A DNA stretch of 21,173 nt from Bacteroidetes bacterium UBA2322 (GCA_002345145.1 DDVC01000237.1:1-21173), one strand, 5' to 3'. Shown: positions 1 through 8,488, counted from the first letter of the stretch. A program made the numbers and translations. Notes: generated by a model not told the origin, from the letters alone.

Positions 1-423
1 TTCCACCTTTTTGTTACACACTCCGCTCTGCGCTAACACTACCCTGCCAATTGCCTTGTACTGCAAATAGCCGCCGTTTATGATGGTTTGGTATAAAGCT
101 ATAACTGAGGGGGTTTTCTGCTGCCGGCAATTTTGGCTTTTTTTGTTGGTACAAACCGGGTGGTTGCTGTTGGGTGGGTTTTGTTTTTTTAGAGGTTATT
201 ACGCTGCAAACAGTAGGTTACTCTGCACCGCACAACCTCCGGCGGCATTTCCGGTAATTCGGCAGTTGTATGAAGTTTTCCTACTCCGCCGCATGTACAT
301 AAATACACGTATTTACGTTGTGCCAAATGGCAGCCTGCTACCTTTGCCTTTGTTTTTCTAAGCAAGCTCATTGGTACTATGCACCCCTTATATTTTGTAT
401 GTCCAACCAATTTAGTTGCTATT

Positions 424-536
424 ACACACTCCCACCCCACAAACATACAAAACAACCAAACACCCTGTACCACCTACTCACTAAAAAACCCCCACAACCA
501 GAATTTTTACAATCTAATTGTGGGGGTTTACCATTA
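424..536. repeat. Intergenic direct repeat, copy 1
   Basis: This 113-base stretch recurs at 2539-2651 in the same orientation, offset by exactly 2115 bases. I count five mismatches (at 430, 478, 501, 509 and 514) and no gaps. It begins with an ACACAC/C-rich run and ends with a 12-base-arm hairpin. A weaker match of about 20 to 40 bases continues past the end. Neither copy lies in a convincing gene. The two copies bracket the restriction-modification pair, so they could be a dispersed intergenic element or the scars of an insertion. Confidence 0.9.
483..529 (-). terminator. Hairpin terminator in repeat copy 1
   Basis: AAACCCCCACAA (486-497) is perfectly complementary to TTGTGGGGGTTT (518-529) across a 20-base loop. 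Read on the minus strand, the GC-rich stem is followed by six T (488-483), the form of a rho-independent terminator. It lies about 300 bases downstream of the restriction endonuclease gene and could end that operon's transcript. On the plus strand the T run is only three bases, so it would be weak in that direction. Confidence 0.6.
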
Positions 537-835
537 TGAAACCAATAAAAGCCGGGCGCTATCTTACCAACCACCTTGTACCAAAATAGTAGAGCCGTAT
601 CTATGTTCACTTATACCCGATGGGGGAAGGGTATTTGGGTTTTATAGTGCAAAAATCAATTGCTTCCTCCTCCTAATTAACGAAAGCCCTCATCATGCAG
701 CGGGCTGTTTTGTAGATTTTGGTTAATAGTGCTTTTATTGTTCGTGCTTCGTGTGCAACGAAGCCGATGTTGTTGTGGGCAGACATTTTTATTTTTTCGT
801 ACTTGCTTTCTTTGCTTTTGGCTTTGTTATTTTGG

Positions 836-1576
836 CTACTTTAGGTTTTTTTTTGAGTTAAATTCCACAATTCTTTGCCAATTTATTACCCCGTCATCAC
901 AAAAATCTTGGGCAAATTTTAAGGTAAATTGATTGACAACTTTGGCATAAGCCTTTAAAAATTCTTCGTTTTTTTCTTTGGCTTGATGTCCAAGTGGTTC
1001 AATAATATCGATGTAAAGTGTGTCGCTGTCTGAAATGAGTTGCCAAAATTCTTGTCCGCAAATTTTTTGATAACCGTCTTTATTGGGTTGGTTTTCAATA
1101 CCATAACAACAACCGTTTATTGCGACAACTTTCAATTTTTTGTTCTGTTTTAGCAAAGCCTTTTCAGCATTTTTGAAGTTGTCTTTCATCTTTTTAATTT
1201 GGCTGCTATTGCCCCAATTCGGACCCGATTTAATTTCAATGATGTAGTAATTCCCGTTTTTAGGAAACTCTAAATCAATGCCTTCCAAAACTCTTGATTT
1301 TACACCGCCAAAAACTTTTTGACAAACGAAAATAGCCACTCCTTCCAAAAAATCGCCAAATAGCGTTTCTTCTTGTGATTGTAAATAAGCATCAAGCAAG
1401 TTCTTGACTAAATCTTGTGCTGTCAAGATATTTTTAGCCTTGAACAAATACGGATTTTTACGTTTCAAAACTTCCCTGAAATTCAACTTTTCAAGATTTT
1501 CTAAGCGTTTGGCGTGGAACGTACCTATATTTTGCTCAACGTATTTAGTAACGTCTTTTAAGTTTAAAGTTGGCAT
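836..1576 (-). CDS. Type II restriction endonuclease, EcoO109I/PmeII-like
   Basis: The 246-residue protein resembles the EcoO109I/PmeII family of type II restriction endonucleases, which make double-strand cuts at a short specific site in unmodified DNA. Visible support is a PD-(D/E)xK-type core with Asp101 in GIDLEF followed by Glu114-x-Lys116 in IIEIKSGPNWGNSSQ, a stretch I associate with this family. Later segments such as NGCCYG and IEPLGHQAKEKN also fit. The start codon shares one base with the stop of the upstream methyltransferase (1576), so the two are translationally coupled and form a restriction-modification unit. The recognition site cannot be read from sequence. The gene is visibly more A/T-rich than the nearby housekeeping genes, as restriction systems often are after transfer. 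Confidence 0.85.
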   Translation of the reverse strand: MPTLNLKDVTKYVEQNIGTFHAKRLENLEKLNFREVLKRKNPYLFKAKNILTAQDLVKNLLDAYLQSQEETLFGDFLEGVAIFVCQKVFGGVKSRVLEGIDLEFPKNGNYYIIEIKSGPNWGNSSQIKKMKDNFKNAEKALLKQNKKLKVVAINGCCYGIENQPNKDGYQKICGQEFWQLISDSDTLYIDIIEPLGHQAKEKNEEFLKAYAKVVNQFTLKFAQDFCDDGVINWQRIVEFNSKKNLK

Positions 1577-2403
1577 CAGAACAAGAAGTGTTTAATTGTT
1601 TCAATTTCTTTCAACATCATCTCGTGATATTCGGGCAAAATTTCTATGCCTATTGAGTTGCGTTTCATCTTTTGGGCAACGGTTAGCGTTGTTCCCGAAC
1701 CTGCAAAAGGGTCAAGCACAGTATCACCTTCTTGCGTAAAAAGTTTGATAAACCATTCAGGCAAATTTTCAGGAAATGCAGCGGGGTGATTTTTATTTTG
1801 GCACTCTGTCGCAAAATGCAGCACGTTGGTAGGATAAACGGTTTCTTTGCCTATCCAATTGGAAATATTTTTACCAAAACCACTGCCATTTTTCGCATTA
1901 TCACGAATTTTATCAGTTTCGCTTAGGTTTTTCAAACGTCCCTTTGCCCAATCACCAATCGGAACTTTTACCTCGTCTTGGTACATGTTGAATTTTTTGT
2001 TCTTATTGAACTGCAAAAGTCTTTCCCAACTGTCCCGAAAACGGTTTGACCATTTTCCGGGGTAGGAATTTTTTTTGTGCCAAATAAATTCTTCTGTCCA
2101 AAACCAACCTTGTTTTCGAAGTGCCAAAATTAACTCCATTACATAGGTACTTCTCTCGCCATCTACAACTTTTTCTTTAATGTTCAGAATAAAAGTTCCT
2201 GTCGGTTTCAGTACACGCAAAAGTTCTTGGGCAATCGGTAAAAACCACTTAACATAGTCATCAGGGGCAATTCCACCGTAAGTATTTTTGCGTTGGTCGG
2301 CATAAGGCGGAGATGTAAAAATAAGGTCTATGCTGTTGTCGGGAATTTGTTTTAGTACGTCTTTGCAGTCGCCTAAAAGTATGTCCGTTTTTACTTCTAT
2401 CAT
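1576..2403 (-). CDS. Site-specific DNA methyltransferase (N4-cytosine or N6-adenine)
   Basis: This 275-residue S-adenosylmethionine-dependent DNA methyltransferase would protect host DNA from the partner nuclease. The catalytic motif IV is TSPPY (residues 30-34), and the SAM-binding motif I is DPFAGSGTT (231-239) near the C-terminus. That order (motif IV first, motif I last) is the beta class. SPPY is more typical of N4-methylcytosine enzymes, while N6-adenine enzymes usually have DPPY or NPPY, so N4mC is the better guess. The central 110-210 region would be the target recognition domain. It is the first gene of a two-gene operon, and the next start codon overlaps its TGA. A TAACTTTG box lies about 30 bases upstream. 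Confidence 0.92.
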   Translation of the reverse strand: MIEVKTDILLGDCKDVLKQIPDNSIDLIFTSPPYADQRKNTYGGIAPDDYVKWFLPIAQELLRVLKPTGTFILNIKEKVVDGERSTYVMELILALRKQGWFWTEEFIWHKKNSYPGKWSNRFRDSWERLLQFNKNKKFNMYQDEVKVPIGDWAKGRLKNLSETDKIRDNAKNGSGFGKNISNWIGKETVYPTNVLHFATECQNKNHPAAFPENLPEWFIKLFTQEGDTVLDPFAGSGTTLTVAQKMKRNSIGIEILPEYHEMMLKEIETIKHFLF

Positions 2404-2431
2404 TCTTGCTTGTTGTTTTTGTTTTTCAAAG

Positions 2432-2439
2432 CAAAGTTA
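2432..2439 (-). promoter_or_regulatory. Putative -7 box for the restriction-modification operon
   Basis: TAACTTTG on the minus strand matches the Bacteroidota TAnnTTTG -7 consensus and sits 28 bases before the methyltransferase start codon. No clear TTTG -33 element is visible at the expected distance, so the call is tentative. Confidence 0.4.
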
Positions 2440-2538
2440 ATCATTTTTTCGAATTTTGGTTTTATGTTTGTCGTTCCTTATGCTTGCCCACATCTATACC
2501 CCCCCATTCCTCTCTCCCCCTATTCCGGTCATTTACAC

Positions 2539-2651
2539 ACACACCCCCACCCCACAAACATACAAAACAACCAAACACCCTGTACCACCTACCCACTAAA
2601 AAACCCCCACAACCAAAATTTTTCCAATCCAATTGTGGGGGTTTACCATTA
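2539..2651. repeat. Intergenic direct repeat, copy 2
   Basis: This is the second copy of the repeat at 424-536, with 108 of 113 positions identical by eye. It lies upstream of the methyltransferase gene, so the two copies flank the whole restriction-modification unit. The differences fall in the loop and spacer; the hairpin arms are unchanged in both copies, which suggests the stem is functionally important or that the copies are recent. Confidence 0.9.
2598..2644 (-). terminator. Hairpin terminator in repeat copy 2
   Basis: The same AAACCCCCACAA/TTGTGGGGGTTT stem (2601-2612 with 2633-2644) occurs with a 20-base loop, followed on the minus strand by six T. It would stop any minus-strand transcript entering from the tandem-repeat region before it reaches the restriction-modification promoter. 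Confidence 0.55.
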
Positions 2652-2902
2652 TCACTTAGTTTTAGTAGCGCACTACCTTACCAACCAAGTAGCGGGGTCG
2701 CTCCAGTCGCTTACACCGCCGGCGTTTATGCTGCGTATTTGTACTTAAATGGTAGAGGCGGGGGCATTTAGGTGTGCTATTGGTATTTAAATTAAATATG
2801 AGGGCATAAATACGCTAAACTTTAGCTGTATAGGGTCTTATTTTACAATTTTTGTTGATTTGCTACCTATATTATGGCATATTTTTAAGATGTGGTGGTT
2901 TT

Positions 2903-3217
2903 AGAATAGAAGAAAAAAGATTAAGAATAGAAGAGGAAGGTTTGAGAATAGAAGATGAAAGCTTAAGAATAGAAGAAAAATGTTTGAGAACAGAAGAAAA
3001 ATGTTTGAGAACAGAAGAAAAATGCTTGAGAACAGAAGAAAAATGCTTGAGAACAGAAGAAAAATGTTTGAGAACAGAAGAAAAATGTTTGGGAACAGAA
3101 GAAAAATGCTTGAGAACAGAAGAAAAATGTTTGAGAACAGAAGAAAAATGTTTGAGAACAGAAGAAAAATGTTTGAGAACAGAAGAAAAATGTTTGAGAA
3201 CAGAAGAAAACTGTTTG
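2903..3217. repeat. 21-base tandem repeat, 15 units
   Basis: Fifteen exact-length 21-base units of the type AGAACAGAAGAAAAATGTTTG run head to tail. Units 1-3 are diverged, unit 4 is intermediate, units 5-14 are nearly identical (mostly T/C at one position), and unit 15 is again changed. Because 21 is divisible by three and the unit lacks stops in several frames, long open frames appear on both strands: a plus frame gives heptads like RTEEKCL (2852-3250), and a minus frame gives repeats like FSSVLKH (3483-2872). Neither has a recognisable domain outside the repeat. I treat it as a minisatellite that may or may not be translated. Confidence 0.92.
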
Positions 3218-3596
3218 GCAACGGAATTGGTCGTATCGGGAGAAGAATAAAAACGTTCAGGAGTACAAACAAACTCCCCTTTTTTACCAAAAAACTTTAT
3301 TTGTTTACCCCTTCTCCTCTTTTTTCTGCACATTGGGCAGGGCAATTTGGTTTTGGGCATCGGGTTGCCCAATAGGGCATTGGGCAGTTGTTTGCTGCTT
3401 TGGGTAGTTGTAGTGTTGTGGTATGGTAATCTGCCTTTTGTTTTTGCTGTTTTGCTTGGGCTGTAAACATAGGCACATGGCAAACAACCCCATGTTATGG
3501 CGCCTAAGGTGGGGCTACTTTGCAGCAGGCTAACTGCTTTAATGGGTATGCTTATATAATTACACGGCTAAATAACCCTGCAATGCGTACATTTTG

Positions 3597-3604
3597 TACT
3601 TTTG
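3597..3604 (+). promoter_or_regulatory. Putative -7 box for dcd
   Basis: TACTTTTG fits TAnnTTTG and lies 75 bases before the chosen dcd start. No good -33 element is seen, so confidence is low. Confidence 0.3.
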
Positions 3605-3679
3605 TTGCTCAAAAATAGGGTGTGTGCATTTTACCCTGTTTGTTGTTTTGAGTTTAACTTACCAACTGCCTGCTGCTGT

Positions 3680-4216
3680 ATGATATTATCAGACAAATCT
3701 ATAATGGAAGCCATTAAACGAGGCGCTATTGTTATTGAACCTTTTAGGCACGATTGTCTTGGCACCAATTCTTATGATGTGCATTTGAGCCGATATATGG
3801 CAGTATATAAGCATAGGGTTTTAGATGCCCGAAAACACAACGAAATAGAGGAATTGGTTATTCCGCCCGAAGGGTATGTGCTGCAACCGGGTACGCTATA
3901 CCTTGGCGTTACCGAAGAATATACCGAAACGCATGAGCATGTGCCGTTTTTGGAGGGTAAATCCAGTATTGGCAGGTTGGGTATTGATATACATGCTACT
4001 GCCGGTAAAGGTGATGTGGGCTTTTGTAATACGTGGACTTTGGAAATTTCTTGTGTGCAGCCGGTGCGCATTTATGCGGGTATGCCCATAGGACAGCTTA
4101 TTTATTTTACCATTGAGGGTGAAATTGACAATCCTTACAACAAAAAAGAAAATGCTAAATATACTAACCGCACTATTAAGCCGGTTGAAAGTATGATGTG
4201 GAAAAATACTTTTTAG
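3680..4216 (+). CDS. dcd: dCTP deaminase
   Basis: The enzyme deaminates dCTP to dUTP, supplying the precursor of dTMP in the cytosol. The 178-residue product from ATG at 3680 has the normal family length. Upstream in-frame codons back to 3602 look like unrelated leader, so the internal ATG (MILSDKSIMEAI) is preferred. Key motifs are GKSSIGRLG (residues 93-101), HATAGKGDVGF (105-115) and WTLEIS, in which Glu122 corresponds to the catalytic glutamate. The C-terminus PVESMMWKN matches Bacteroidota enzymes as I know them. The gene converges on udk with an 18-base gap. I see no features suggesting a bifunctional dUTPase, but that cannot be excluded. Confidence 0.95.
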   Translation: MILSDKSIMEAIKRGAIVIEPFRHDCLGTNSYDVHLSRYMAVYKHRVLDARKHNEIEELVIPPEGYVLQPGTLYLGVTEEYTETHEHVPFLEGKSSIGRLGIDIHATAGKGDVGFCNTWTLEISCVQPVRIYAGMPIGQLIYFTIEGEIDNPYNKKENAKYTNRTIKPVESMMWKNTF

Positions 4217-4234
4217 CTCCTGCCCCCTGCCGGT

Positions 4235-4852
4235 TTAGCCGCCGTAATGCAGGTGCATGCGTATCATGGAGGCTATTACATTTATGGCAACCTGATTATT
4301 GCCGCCTTGGGGCACAATAATATCGGCGTATTTTTTGGTTGGCTCTATAAATTGCTCGTGCATGGGTTTTACGGTTTTTTCGTAACGGTCAAGCACTTGT
4401 TTCATATTGCGTCCGCGTTCTAAAATATCTCGGTGAATACAGCGCATAAGCCGGTCGTCGGCATCGGCATCTACATATACTTTTATATCCATAGTAGCGC
4501 GCAGGTGGGCATCGGTCATTACCAAAATGCCTTCTATAATAAGCACATCGGTAGGATTTATGAGCATGGTATCTTGCAATCGGGTGCAGGTAAGGTAGGA
4601 GTAAAAGGGCATGTTTATGGGCTGCCCGTTTTTAAGTTGCAGTACATGGTTTACGAGCAACTCAAACTCAATAGAGGCTGGGTGGTCAAAATTGAGCTGC
4701 TGTCGTTCGGTTAGGGGCAGGTGGCTGTTGTCGCGGTAATAATTATCTTGTGGCAACACAACAACCCTGTTTTCGGGCAGAGTTTCTACTATTTTGCGTA
4801 CTACGGTGGTTTTTCCGGAGCCGGTTCCGCCGGCAATACCTACTACAAGCAT
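4235..4852 (-). CDS. udk: Uridine kinase
   Basis: Uridine kinase phosphorylates uridine and cytidine to UMP and CMP in pyrimidine salvage. The 205-residue protein starts with a P-loop, GIAGGTGSGKTT (residues 5-16), followed by the substrate-binding segment LPQDNYYRD and FDHPAS, the lid region YSYLTCTR, and IIEGILVM. RDILERGRN and the QFIEPTKKYADIIVPQGG stretch are also typical of Udk. Length is normal. It lies 51 bases downstream of the large nuclease-helicase gene on the same strand and may share its transcript. Its neighbour dcd, in the opposite orientation, also belongs to pyrimidine metabolism. Confidence 0.95.
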   Translation of the reverse strand: MLVVGIAGGTGSGKTTVVRKIVETLPENRVVVLPQDNYYRDNSHLPLTERQQLNFDHPASIEFELLVNHVLQLKNGQPINMPFYSYLTCTRLQDTMLINPTDVLIIEGILVMTDAHLRATMDIKVYVDADADDRLMRCIHRDILERGRNMKQVLDRYEKTVKPMHEQFIEPTKKYADIIVPQGGNNQVAINVIASMIRMHLHYGG

Positions 4853-4903
4853 AAAGCCGGTTGTTTGAGGGGGTTAAAAATGTTATAAGAGCGTTTTAAG
4901 TTA

Positions 4904-7900
4904 TCAATCATTGGGGGGCAGCGTAAAAAAAGCGTCGTTTTGCCGGTAGTGGTTTATGAGTTGGCGGTAAACGGGGCTTTGCATTAAAATTTGGGGGCAG
5001 CCTAATATAATAAGGTATTCTTTGGCGCGGGTAAGGGTAACGTTTAGTTTTTTATCTACTGTGCCGTCTTCGTTTAGCACGTGCAGGTTTTTTAGTTGTG
5101 CTATGCTGTTTACGGCAAGCGAAACAATGATGGCGTTTTTTTGTCCGCCTTGGTAGCGCTCCACCGTATCTACCAAAACAGCCGGATATTGGTGCAGGTG
5201 TTGTTTTATTTCGGCAATTTGGGTGCGGTATGGGGTAATAACGCCAATGCTGTCTTGTGCATTATTGGGGTCAAAAACGGGGTATAGTTGTTCAATAAGT
5301 AGTTTTACCAAAGCTGCTTCGGCGGTATTTCGGTTGCGTTCGTTTTGGGGTTGGGTGGCAATAAAGATGGTGCGTTTTTGCCAGAGGGTATGCATAAACG
5401 GAAAAACAGGGTGGTGTGGCGGGGTAAAAAAATCGGGATAAGGGCGTATTTGGCGCTCGGTTACATGTTTCAGTCGGTTTTGGTAGTATTCTCTACTCGG
5501 AAACTTAGCTATATGCACGTGCATTCTGCCTTGGTCTTCCAGCATATCGTAGGCATTGTGCCAGCCTGCTTGCCGGCATTGTTTGAGCAGTCTTTCAAAG
5601 AACGAAACGGCAAGCGATTGTATGCCTAATTGGTGCAGCAAGGGGTTTTGGGTGCAGGAGCTGCCCTCGCCCTGAATAACCACGGCGGGCAGTTGTTTTT
5701 CGTCTCCTATAAGTATAAACCTATCCACTTTGCCCAAAATACCAATAATTTGGGGTTCAAGCAGTTGCGAGGCTTCGTCAATAATAGCAGTAAGTTTGGG
5801 TGTGTATTGTTTGTTTTCCAGATATTTGCGCAGTTCGGGGCTTCGTTGGTAGGTAAGCACGGTGCCTATAAAAATACGGCAATCTAAAATGGCTTGCCTA
5901 AGGGTTTTAAGGTCGTTTTCTTTGGCAAATCGGGTTAAAAGGAGCTGGGGGTGTTCGGTAGAAGTGCCATAACCCAATCTAAATACTTGCGGAACGGTAA
6001 ACATATCGGCAAGGGCATCGCACATTTCATCAACGGCGCGGTTGGTATAAGCCAGCAGAATCAGTTTTTCATGGGGGTCTTTGAGTATTTCGGTAACTAA
6101 GCGGCGCATCATTACCTTGGTTTTACCGGTTCCGGGCGGACCTTGCAGCAAAAAATAGTTGTTAGCGCTAAGGGCTTTGTGCAAAATGCTGAGTTGGCGG
6201 GGTTTTAGGTTTTGGGGTTCAAGTTGTTGGTTGGGTTGTGGGGTAAATTGGGGTTCTTTTAACCCCAGCAGCAGGTTTTTTTTATCGGGCGTAAGCTGAA
6301 TAAACTCGTACAATGATTTATACATGCCCTCGTAACCCACATCAGAAGTTTCGGCTTCCATTGCCCAGTAGGTAAATTGTTCAAAATAAGTGCGGTCTAT
6401 ATGTTTGTTTAGCGGGCTAATAACCACCTTATCGGGCGTAAGCGCTTTAATGGTTGCTTTTACAATTTGGTGTTTAGTTGGGGCAAGGGTATTATCATCA
6501 TCGGGCTCGTGTGGGTAAAGCAGCACCATATCGCCCAGTCTAAATCGGGCAACGGGCAGGGTATGCGTTGTTTTGTCAAATGCTATTTCAATGTCTAATT
6601 TTTCGGGCAAGGGAATGGCTTGGTTAAATGTAAGGTAAGCCAAAATGCTGAAACTGAGTTCTTTAAAGCCCAGCGGCATGTTCCACAAGCCCGAAAACCC
6701 ATAGTCGCCTCGGTCATTATCGGAGCCTATTTTAGCGGCGCGGTGTTCGCGTGCGGTAAAGGCAGTCCATTCATAAAAGTAGGCTTGCTCTTGGGGCGTA
6801 CAGTTGTTTAGGAATTGGTTAAAATCGGTAAAGTTTTTTATATCGTTGTCAAACAAGTTTTGCTCGCCTACTGTGGCGGCATTTACCTGCGCCAGCGTAG
6901 TTGCCGGATTATGGGTTAAGCCGTACTCTGCCGCCACTATAAGGTTGCGCAGGTGCATTACGGCGCGTTTGTTTTTCATGTCGTTGGTTACATTGCGGAG
7001 CGGCTCATTTTCGGGCGGCACTGCCGAGTATAGCACTGAGCTGCTGCCTTTTTGAAGGGGGTCTATGGTTTCTAAGAGCAGGTAATACGAAACAGCCTGA
7101 ATTAAATACGCCTCATGCACCGGTCGCCAAGGCAAGGGGTCTTTACTGGTTTTAAGCTCTATTACATCTCTGTGATGCGGGTCATCGGGGTAACTGACCA
7201 ATACATCTAACCTACCGCGCAGCCCGTAAATTTCCGATATAAAAGTAGGCTCAAGGTTAAGGTTGTATTGTTTAAATTGTTGAATAAGCGGGCTTTTAAT
7301 GGTATCAATATGTGGGGCAAGTTCTGTTCGGAGCTTAAAGTAGTCTTCGTTGGTAAAACTGAGGGCGTGAGTGGGGTTGGTAATGATGTATTGGTTAAAC
7401 AATTCCTTAAAAGCAACCTCCTCATTGCGCAAATTGGCGTCTAAAAAGGCATTAACCAAATTTCCGCGCAGCAAAAAGTAGTTAGAAAACTCGTTGTAAT
7501 ACTTTTTTAGCAGGTACATAGCCACATGAACGCCCCGTTTAAGGCAAAGCGTTTGCACATCGGTAACATCTATGAGGTAATCGGGGTCAAGCGTTATGAG
7601 GGTATCGGGGGTAGCGGCAAAAACCTGTTTTTCGGTTTCATTGGCATCAACATTGGTTTGCAGTGCAAGGTTGGTAAAATTTATACGGGCAAACTGCCAC
7701 AAAAGCGGGTAAAGGTAGGTAAACTCGTTCCACAAATACACCGGCAGCTCAGCGTAGTGTTCCGATGTGCAATGCAAGATAAAATAGTTTTTACCATCTT
7801 TGGTTTTTTTTAGCTCGCCTACTGTATTTACCACCGCTTTAAGCAGGGGTATGTTTTGGCGGTGGTCATAAGGGTTAGCATCTTCATCATCGGGCAAAAA

Positions 7901-8302
7901 CAGCGCAGGCCGGCAAAAGTCGTACAAATCGGTTGGGGGTAAAACGCCCGAAAAATGTTCTAACGCCAAGCATAAGGCAAGTACGGTTTTTTGCAGTTCA
8001 AGCAAAGGTATTTCGGTATGCGAAAGTTTGGCGGCTCTGCCCAGCAAGAAACCGGTTTTTTTGAGGGCTTTGCTGAGTTTGGGCGATAGGGGGTAAAAAT
8101 TGAGCGCTACAATGAGCCGCTCATAATCCGATGAAAAAAACTGCTGCCTTGTTTTGGTCAATTCGCGCAGTAAAAACTGATATACCATGCCGGCTTCCAT
8201 TAACCTTGCCACAACGGGCGTATGGTTTTGGGTTGCCATATTTTGCAATATACCATACTGATAGGCTGCTGCTTCGGGCGAAACAGGAAAGGTAGTCATC
8301 AT
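4904..8302 (-). CDS. Dna2-like fused PD-(D/E)xK nuclease and SF1 helicase
   Basis: This 1132-residue protein joins a Cas4/RecB-type nuclease to an SF1B (Upf1/Dna2-like) helicase. The nuclease core shows GRLD with Asp366, then Glu382-Leu-Lys384 in IELKTSKD, and a downstream QAVSYYLLL segment typical of the RecB motif. The helicase has Walker A GPPGTGKT (from residue 721), TNRAVDE, Walker B IIDEAS (Asp842), GDEKQLPAVV, TPYRTQI, ERYQGGQ and a C-terminal LTRAKEYLIILG. The first ~350 residues match nothing I recognise. Such proteins act on 5' flaps or ends in replication and repair, and some related nuclease-helicases take part in phage defence; the housekeeping neighbours favour repair. The gene diverges from the polyprenyl synthase gene. 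ATG at 8302 or 8299 are both possible starts. Confidence 0.88.
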   Translation of the reverse strand: MMTTFPVSPEAAAYQYGILQNMATQNHTPVVARLMEAGMVYQFLLRELTKTRQQFFSSDYERLIVALNFYPLSPKLSKALKKTGFLLGRAAKLSHTEIPLLELQKTVLALCLALEHFSGVLPPTDLYDFCRPALFLPDDEDANPYDHRQNIPLLKAVVNTVGELKKTKDGKNYFILHCTSEHYAELPVYLWNEFTYLYPLLWQFARINFTNLALQTNVDANETEKQVFAATPDTLITLDPDYLIDVTDVQTLCLKRGVHVAMYLLKKYYNEFSNYFLLRGNLVNAFLDANLRNEEVAFKELFNQYIITNPTHALSFTNEDYFKLRTELAPHIDTIKSPLIQQFKQYNLNLEPTFISEIYGLRGRLDVLVSYPDDPHHRDVIELKTSKDPLPWRPVHEAYLIQAVSYYLLLETIDPLQKGSSSVLYSAVPPENEPLRNVTNDMKNKRAVMHLRNLIVAAEYGLTHNPATTLAQVNAATVGEQNLFDNDIKNFTDFNQFLNNCTPQEQAYFYEWTAFTAREHRAAKIGSDNDRGDYGFSGLWNMPLGFKELSFSILAYLTFNQAIPLPEKLDIEIAFDKTTHTLPVARFRLGDMVLLYPHEPDDDNTLAPTKHQIVKATIKALTPDKVVISPLNKHIDRTYFEQFTYWAMEAETSDVGYEGMYKSLYEFIQLTPDKKNLLLGLKEPQFTPQPNQQLEPQNLKPRQLSILHKALSANNYFLLQGPPGTGKTKVMMRRLVTEILKDPHEKLILLAYTNRAVDEMCDALADMFTVPQVFRLGYGTSTEHPQLLLTRFAKENDLKTLRQAILDCRIFIGTVLTYQRSPELRKYLENKQYTPKLTAIIDEASQLLEPQIIGILGKVDRFILIGDEKQLPAVVIQGEGSSCTQNPLLHQLGIQSLAVSFFERLLKQCRQAGWHNAYDMLEDQGRMHVHIAKFPSREYYQNRLKHVTERQIRPYPDFFTPPHHPVFPFMHTLWQKRTIFIATQPQNERNRNTAEAALVKLLIEQLYPVFDPNNAQDSIGVITPYRTQIAEIKQHLHQYPAVLVDTVERYQGGQKNAIIVSLAVNSIAQLKNLHVLNEDGTVDKKLNVTLTRAKEYLIILGCPQILMQSPVYRQLINHYRQNDAFFTLPPND

Positions 8303-8453
8303 AATTTATGAATAGCGACAAATATCGGGTTAAATGAAATAGAAGCGTAAAAGTAGGTAATTCTGACTAAATGACAACCCGATGCCCGATGAAATTGCCT
8401 TTAATATGCCCGATGAAAACCTTTTTTACCAACTTTTAGCATAATTATCCCTT

Positions 8454-8488
8454 TTTGTAGAACCCACTGCCCGTTTTTGGTATTTTTG
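8454..8488 (+). promoter_or_regulatory. Putative promoter of the polyprenyl synthase gene
   Basis: TTTG (8454-8457) and TATTTTTG (8481-8488) are separated by 23 bases, matching the Bacteroidota -33 TTTG / -7 TAnnTTTG pattern. They lie 76 bases before the start codon. Just upstream, ATGCCCGATGAAA occurs twice (8382-8394 and 8406-8418). Confidence 0.5.

Larger units (their letters stand above)
1..835. other. Gene-poor region
   Basis: I find no convincing gene here. The open frames are short, overlap on both strands and have no recognisable domain. Contents are repeat copy 1 (424-536), its hairpin, a promoter-like TTG-N18-TACCTTTG on the plus strand (318-346), a short inverted repeat GCTTCG/CGAAGC (746-764), and a TGTGGGCA box (774-781) that has an inverted partner at 2485-2492 on the far side of the restriction-modification genes. 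Confidence 0.5.
2652..3679. other. Gene-poor region around the tandem repeat
   Basis: Apart from the 21-base tandem repeat (2903-3217), I recognise no gene between the second direct repeat and dcd. A minus-strand frame (3483-2872) extends beyond the repeat and includes a CPMC motif followed by a basic stretch, but there is only one further cysteine and no family resemblance. A TACTTTTG box at 3597-3604 may drive dcd. Confidence 0.45.

Noticed and set aside
80..726. Open frames in the first 730 bases on both strands
   Set aside because: They overlap each other, have biased low-complexity composition, and show no domain; several run through the intergenic repeat.
2903..3217. Regular 21-base repeats as a possible CRISPR array
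   Set aside because: Units are contiguous with no unique spacers, so this is a tandem repeat and not an array.
2872..3483. 203-residue minus-strand frame with a CPMC motif and FSSVLKH repeats
   Set aside because: Most of it is the minisatellite read in reverse; the non-repeat part has too few cysteines for a zinc ribbon and no family resemblance.
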